Source: Euryarchaeota archaeon UBA557 | GTDB lineage: Archaea; Thermoplasmatota; Poseidoniia; Poseidoniales; Thalassarchaeaceae | DNA: 15,261 nucleotides | Direction of reading: 5' to 3' | Assembly: GCA_002503285.1 (NCBI GenBank) | Contig: DARI01000014.1 | Location: 1 to 15,261, forward strand | In this document: piece after piece, positions 14,790 through 15,261 of the stretch | Numbering within the stretch: position 1 is the first letter of the stretch | Layout of the letters: the number at the start of each line of letters is the position of its first letter | Program-made: the position numbers and the translations under genes | Notes under the pieces: generated by a model | Told to the model about the DNA's origin: nothing | Database searches by the model: none | The model's input: the letters and a program-made list of their open reading frames with translations, nothing else

Positions 14790-15007
14790 AATGATCCCTC
14801 CGGACTTGAATTTTTCAATCCCAAACCTACTATCAATCCGATCAATCCAATGCCACATACTGCTTGAGATACCAACATATAGAGTAGATTTATCGATTCG
14901 TAAGTTCCTATTTTATCAAGTTCGTTAGAAAAATAGAACATGGATATCAGTCCAACAATCATTGTGATGACTGAAATAATGATAATCACTAATTTCCTGT
15001 TCCCCAT
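14786..15007 (-). CDS. 73-aa two-helix membrane protein, first gene of a coupled pair
   Basis: A 73-aa protein with helices at about 6-26 and 42-64, a short polar loop (FSNELDKIGTYES) and a hydrophilic end (LKNSSPEGSF). The basic start MGNRK suggests a cytoplasmic N-terminus. The last bases of the frame carry the ribosome binding site of the next gene. It has no clear Shine-Dalgarno site of its own, so it may be leaderless or short-leadered. I do not recognise the family. Confidence 0.7.
   Translation of the reverse strand: MGNRKLVIIIISVITMIVGLISMFYFSNELDKIGTYESINLLYMLVSQAVCGIGLIGLIVGLGLKNSSPEGSF
14796..14801 (-). promoter_or_regulatory. Shine-Dalgarno site deciding the TTG start
   Basis: The minus strand reads GGAGGG-ATCATT-TTGA. 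The core lies 6 nt before the TTG, inside the end of the upstream coding frame. Its position decides against the ATG at 14858. Confidence 0.65.
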
Positions 15008-15044
15008 GATTAACCGAGATGAATACGATGTATCAACAAACCGA

Positions 15045-15080
15045 TTCGGATAAGTTGCGAGGGGCTATCCGAAACCCCTC
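15045..15080. promoter_or_regulatory. Interlocked inverted repeats in a divergent promoter region
   Basis: TTCGGATA (15045-15052) is a perfect inverted repeat of TATCCGAA (15066-15073). GAGGGG (15059-15064), inside its loop, is complementary to CCCCTC (15075-15080). The two stems interlock, so they look mutually exclusive as RNA structures because the single-base connection at 15074 is too short for a stable pseudoknot. The 161-bp gap separates two divergent genes, so an operator or a switch-like leader is possible. Further TCGGAAC words lie at about 15085 and 15121, and AGTTGC-AGGGG recurs at 15053 and 15095. Confidence 0.45.
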
Positions 15081-15168
15081 TGTATCGGAACAACAGTTGC
15101 AAGGGGTTGCAGTGGGTCAGTCGGAACGCTACCAATAAGTTTGTAGACCTGATGCTTATAACAGATTC

Positions 15169-15261
15169 ATGACTAGAAATTGTCGCGTCTATTGTAGTTC
15201 TTTAGTTGTTCTAGTTCTTGCTATGCCCGTCGTACAAGCTCATGGGGGCAATGAAGCCACC
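15169..15261 (+). CDS. Exported protein, N-terminal part only
   Basis: A frame of 31 codons that runs off the window. It begins MTRNCRVYCSSLVVLVLAM and reaches PVVQA-HGG, a typical signal peptide with a VQA cleavage site, followed by HGGNEAT. The frame stays open to the window end. Cytosines at residues 5 and 9 codons give two Cys in the signal region, which is not a lipobox because they lie before the hydrophobic stretch. A His right after cleavage occurs in some copper-binding exported proteins, but this is too little to assign a family. The start ATG lacks a Shine-Dalgarno site, in line with a leaderless message. Confidence 0.6.
   Translation, partial: MTRNCRVYCSSLVVLVLAMPVVQAHGGNEAT

Noticed and set aside
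14571..14858. 95-aa version of the small membrane protein starting at the ATG at 14858
   Set aside because: It would overlap the upstream frame by 73 bp and lacks a Shine-Dalgarno site, whereas the TTG at 14789 has GGAGGG and a TTGA coupling.

Overview
The window looks like a chromosomal segment of a low-GC planktonic euryarchaeon, most likely Marine Group II (Poseidoniales) or the related Marine Group III. This is an inference from several signs: short leaders with archaeal TATA-like boxes, an archaeal family-B DNA polymerase with a C-terminal PCNA-binding motif, lipobox proteins (LSGC) carrying 'ELWKSDGT' repeats, a cyclophilin-pentapeptide lipoprotein, and a propeller protein with thrombospondin type-3 calcium repeats. 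No rRNA, tRNA, CRISPR array or transposase was found.

Layout. 0.17-3.3 kb (minus): a three-helix membrane protein with a duplicated N-terminal segment, then a large secreted lipoprotein (coiled coil, calcium-loop-like segment, ELWKSDGT repeats). 3.45-6.76 kb: a probable DNA-damage-tolerance module. It has a RecA/RadA-like protein without a canonical Walker A on the plus strand, and an 83-aa protein translationally coupled to a PolB2-type polymerase on the minus strand. The RecA-like and polymerase genes converge and overlap by 130 bp, and the polymerase's PIP box is encoded inside the overlap. 6.96-8.83 kb (plus): a lipoprotein with a cyclophilin domain followed by pentapeptide repeats interrupted by Cys-x9-Cys segments. 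8.86-11.6 kb (minus): two nuclease-like accessory genes, an HNH protein with two C-terminal winged-helix-like repeats and a DUF2130 (COG4487) protein whose coiled coil carries a recent 120-bp duplication. 11.65-13.6 kb (minus): a surface-anchored propeller/TSP3 protein. 13.7-13.83 kb: a frameshifted zinc-ribbon remnant. 13.87-15.0 kb: four very small membrane proteins, one 34-aa gene preceded by a strong Shine-Dalgarno site, and a pair coupled through a TTGA stop/start overlap. 15.0-15.26 kb: a GC-rich, repeat-bearing intergenic region and the first 31 codons of an exported protein that runs off the window.

The most interesting unit is the PolB2 / RecA-like / 83-aa cluster. A RecA-fold protein with a lost ATP-binding loop next to a divergent polymerase recalls the bacterial ImuA-ImuB-DnaE2 mutasome in logic, though not in sequence. 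The polymerase lacks the exonuclease Exo I and Exo III acids and one aspartate of pol motif C, but keeps the motif A and second motif C aspartates. It is therefore probably a non-proofreading specialised polymerase rather than the replicase. Functional statements here are family-level inference from reading the translations; no search was run.
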